Source: an uncultured Bacilli bacterium (lineage in GTDB: Bacteria > Bacillota_I > Bacilli_A > RF39 > UBA660). From it: a stretch of DNA of 43,973 nucleotides. The stretch spans positions 1 through 43,973 of the forward strand of contig CANQGH010000009.1 in the NCBI GenBank assembly GCA_947601845.1, read 5' to 3'. Below, piece after piece: positions 41,882 to 43,973 of the stretch (positions are counted from its first letter, which is position 1; each line of letters begins with the position of its first letter). A program made the position numbers and the translations under genes. Below the pieces are notes generated by a model that made no database searches, was not told the DNA's origin, and saw nothing but the letters and a program-made list of their open reading frames with translations.

Positions 41882-42001
41882 TTATAGCATTGATTTAGGC
41901 ATAGTTGGTTCATCGATGATTATTAGTACACATGCAGCAGAAGCAGCACCAGCAGCAACTACTCCAACAGTAGCTAAAGCCATAGCAAGTAATTTTTTCA
42001 T
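41882..42001 (-). CDS. agrD: AgrD-like autoinducer prepeptide
   Basis: 39 residues: an amphipathic N-terminus MKKLLAMALATVGVVAAGAA, then SAACVLIIIDEPTMPKSML. The Cys at residue 24 with the downstream DEPxxPxS tail is the AgrD pattern, in which AgrB cuts before the DEP-type tail and closes a thiolactone with the Cys. The ring would be CVLII or CVLIII, very hydrophobic. AGGAGG lies 7 bp before the ATG. agrB is 49 bp upstream on the same strand. The coding end touches the right end of the IS200 element. Confidence 0.85.
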   Translation of the reverse strand: MKKLLAMALATVGVVAAGAASAACVLIIIDEPTMPKSML

Positions 42002-42050
42002 TTTATATCCTCCTTTTCTCGTTTAAATACATCTATATAAATATTTAAAC

Positions 42051-42653
42051 TCAACCCTTATAATTTTTATAATTGTTGTATGGTAGTTTGAATATTTTGT
42101 AAGTTAATGGGCATATAAGAACAGCTTCTATTAAAGCAGTGAATGCGAAAGCATTTTGCCAAAATGAGTTCTTAATAATAATTGTTAAAATTAAATATAT
42201 TAATCCTATTATAATAGTTAGTATTTTATAAATAATTCTTCTTTTCTTTCTTATTAAAGGACGTTTAACAGTATCAGCAGGTGCGAAGAAAATGAAACTT
42301 ATTAATGATAATGTCGCAATTATAATTAAGATGTAATGTGGAATTGTTAGATATTTGCATAAAAGTGGTACGCCAATAAAAGTAGGTACTGAACTTACCC
42401 AACATCCCCATGATTTAGTAGCGTGTAATCCAAACCCAGTCGTTCTAAGACAATTGAACAACAACAGAACAATTATTGTTTCTTTAAATATTCTTAATAT
42501 AATAGAAAGCAATATTATTACTACCAACTTAGTGATGGAGAGATATACTGATTCTAATCCATATTGGATTTTTTCTAATTGCTCCTCACTATAATTTGGA
42601 TAGTAACATCTAATTGATTTCATAGAGTTACTTATAATTAACTTCTTTATCAT
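42051..42653 (-). CDS. agrB: AgrB peptide-processing membrane protease
   Basis: 200 residues with about five to six membrane segments. GFGLHATKSWGC places the catalytic His and Cys at 77 and 84, the same numbers as in S. aureus AgrB. It processes AgrD and forms the thiolactone. GAGGAAG precedes the ATG. With agrD it forms a minus-strand operon that converges on agrAC. Confidence 0.93.
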   Translation of the reverse strand: MIKKLIISNSMKSIRCYYPNYSEEQLEKIQYGLESVYLSITKLVVIILLSIILRIFKETIIVLLLFNCLRTTGFGLHATKSWGCWVSSVPTFIGVPLLCKYLTIPHYILIIIATLSLISFIFFAPADTVKRPLIRKKRRIIYKILTIIIGLIYLILTIIIKNSFWQNAFAFTALIEAVLICPLTYKIFKLPYNNYKNYKG

Positions 42654-42877
42654 AAATACTTCCTCAATTCTTTATTAATGGTATCATATTAATGATGAAA
42701 TTTTTCTCTTAAAATATAAAGTGTTACAAAATGCAAATATTCTTAACAAAAATTATTTAATTAGTAAACTTATTGTCATAAAAACACAAAAAAATAACAT
42801 CTAATCATAAAAATAAAATTTTAATAATCATTTTTGTTATTATGGATATGCGCAAAAAAGAAAGAGGGAGCCCACTT

Positions 42878-43147
42878 ATGAAGTACATTGGCAGTAAAAA
42901 GAATAACAAGGAAGGCGAGGTGTATGTAGTGAGAGGTCGTGTGAAATGGTTTAACAATGAAAAAGGATACGGTTTCATTGATTATACAGAAGATGAAGAT
43001 ATCTTTGTTCATTATTCCGCAATCAATCAAGAAGGATATAAAACATTATCCGAAGGTCAATATGTTGAGTTTAATCTTTTAGAGACTACAAAAGGTTATC
43101 AAGCATTAGATGTTAAAGTGATTAAAGAACCAACAGAAATTAAATAA
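42878..43147 (+). CDS. Cold-shock domain protein
   Basis: The cold-shock domain starts with [16 protein letters not shown] (RNP1-like) and has [10 protein letters not shown] (RNP2), so it binds single-stranded RNA/DNA. From the ATG at 42878 (GAGGGAG upstream) it has 89 residues, that is, an added Lys-rich N-terminus. A GTG at 42929 with GAGGTG upstream would give 72 residues, near the normal 66. Both starts have good ribosome sites. The 187 bp between agrB and this gene are AT-rich without clear features. Confidence 0.85.
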   Translation: MKYIGSKKNNKEGEVYVVRGRVKWFNNEKGYGFIDYTEDEDIFVHYSAINQEGYKTLSEGQYVEFNLLETTKGYQALDVKVIKEPTEIK

Positions 43148-43150
43148 TTT

Positions 43151-43176
43151 AAGTAGCAGATATGCTACTTTTTTTG
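43151..43176 (+). terminator. Intrinsic terminator of the cold-shock gene
   Basis: AGTAGCA (43152-43158) and TGCTACT (43163-43169), loop GATA, then T7. Confidence 0.85.
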
Positions 43177-43257
43177 TAATTTTAGTGAAATTTGGCATAA
43201 AACAGTAGTTAATTTTTTTCTTATATGCTAAAATTAAATTATAGGAGGGATAGTTTT

Positions 43258-43791
43258 ATGAAAATTAATTTAAGAGGAGATAAAATAAAAGTAACTGATG
43301 CTATGAAAGATTACGCCAATGATAAATTGGAACGTATTAATAAGTATGTAGATAACTATGATAGCATTACAGCTAATATTATAGTAAAAGTTGAAAATTA
43401 CAAACAAAAAGTTGAAGTTACAATTCCACTTAAAAACTTCATTTTGAGAGCTGAAGAAAGACAGGATGATTTCTATGCTGCTATGGATATTGTAGTAGAT
43501 AAAATAGAACGTCAAATTAGAAAGAATAAAACTAAAATTCAAGCTAGAAAAATGAAAGATGCAAAAGAGATTGTGTTTGATTATTCCGAAATGGTTCCTG
43601 AAGATGAACCAGAAAGCAAAATAGTTAAGAGAAAGAAAATAGATGTTAAGCCAATGGATGAGGAAGAAGCTATTATCCAAATGGAATTATTAGGGCATGA
43701 ATTCTATTTATTTAAAGATTCAGAGACTTTAAAACCTGTTTTAGTATATAAAAGAAATGATGGTAATTACGGAATTATAGAAACAGAATAA
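43258..43791 (+). CDS. hpf: Long-form ribosome hibernation promoting factor
   Basis: 177 residues from the ATG at 43258 with AGGAGGGA upstream. The N-terminal S30AE domain (MKINLRGDKIKVTDAMKDYA to about residue 100) binds in the decoding centre. The C-terminal domain (about 120-177, with FYLFKDSETLKPVLVYKRND) dimerises and makes 100S ribosomes. Long Hpf is usual in Firmicutes and often lies before secA, which would be beyond the window. Confidence 0.95.
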   Translation: MKINLRGDKIKVTDAMKDYANDKLERINKYVDNYDSITANIIVKVENYKQKVEVTIPLKNFILRAEERQDDFYAAMDIVVDKIERQIRKNKTKIQARKMKDAKEIVFDYSEMVPEDEPESKIVKRKKIDVKPMDEEEAIIQMELLGHEFYLFKDSETLKPVLVYKRNDGNYGIIETE

Positions 43792-43796
43792 TTATT

Positions 43797-43819
43797 AAGC
43801 ACCTTAATGGTGCTTTTAT
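43797..43819 (+). terminator. Intrinsic terminator of hpf
   Basis: AAGCACC (43797-43803) and GGTGCTT (43809-43815), loop TTAAT, T-rich tail. The remaining 43820-43973 holds no gene, only AT-rich sequence. Confidence 0.8.
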
Positions 43820-43973
43820 TGTTGAAAAATAGGTTGAATGAAAAGTAAATGTCTATTTAAGTAAGAAAGTAATTAAATGCAAGAGAAAATGGGAGAAAAA
43901 AATAAAAAAAACTTCCATTTTTCTTCTTTTTTTGGTAATATATTAGTGAAATTTAGTCATTCAATACACAAAA

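Noticed and set aside
1-43973. CRISPR arrays, tRNA or rRNA genes
   Set aside because: No regularly spaced repeat series and no cloverleaf or rRNA-like sequence was noticed by eye; a tRNAscan or Infernal run would settle it.

Overview
The window is very AT-rich DNA from a spore-forming, low-GC Gram-positive bacterium. It encodes yabG, veg, spoVG, yabP, yabQ, gerQ, spoIIR, spoIIQ and spoIIID. The gene order (dhh-rplI-dnaB, walJ-rlmH, ywiB-argS-rpoE, prfA-prmC, fba-murA-rpmE, spoIIQ-spoIIID-mbl) is that of class Bacilli in a broad sense. The reduced forms of several genes (a GdpP-like phosphodiesterase without its sensor part, a short YabQ, no rho between murA and rpmE) would fit a gut lineage near Erysipelotrichales or relatives. 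That placement is inference.

The main result is in the first 12.7 kb. The sporulation protease gene yabG is cut in two: its 5' part lies at 559-816 and its 3' part at about 12136-12655. Between them is an 11.3-kb element ending in two tandem large serine recombinases. Joining the halves at a shared GA dinucleotide (817-818 and 12134-12135) restores an in-frame YabG of about 259 residues with the family's expected sequence at the joint. The reciprocal joint, the circle's attP, carries a 15-bp inverted repeat (14 of 15 matching) exactly 16 bp from the GA on each side. This looks like a skin-like, developmentally excised intervening element in yabG; I do not recall a described case in this gene.

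The element carries a parB remnant next to a C10 tract, an unknown membrane-anchored protein, an intact IS1202/ISNCY-type insertion sequence with a 17-bp target duplication, and a cargo operon (secreted protein, two membrane proteins, ABC ATPase, anchored protein) behind a strong promoter and a possible attenuator. A hairpin-rich spacer follows, then a 39-aa ORF, the two recombinases and a 45-aa ORF.

From 12.65 to 39.0 kb the window is core chromosome. veg, spoVG and yabPQ are followed by the DHH phosphodiesterase-rplI-dnaB-M23-walJ-rlmH run. Next come a Na+/amino-acid symporter, ung, convergent lemA and gerQ, pduL against a class A PBP, and ywiB-argS-rpoE-prfA-prmC-spoIIR-mntP-fba-murA. The run ends with a GDSL esterase, rpmE, a lipoprotein, rpiB, ywzB, spoIIQ, spoIIID, mbl and tagO. 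Gene spacing is tight, with several ATGA overlaps and clear intrinsic terminators.

From 39.1 to 42.7 kb lies an Agr-type quorum-sensing locus in two convergent halves: agrA-agrC on the plus strand and agrB-agrD on the minus strand. A 5'-deleted IS200/IS605 tnpA element sits exactly between them. The window ends with a cold-shock protein and the long-form hibernation factor Hpf.
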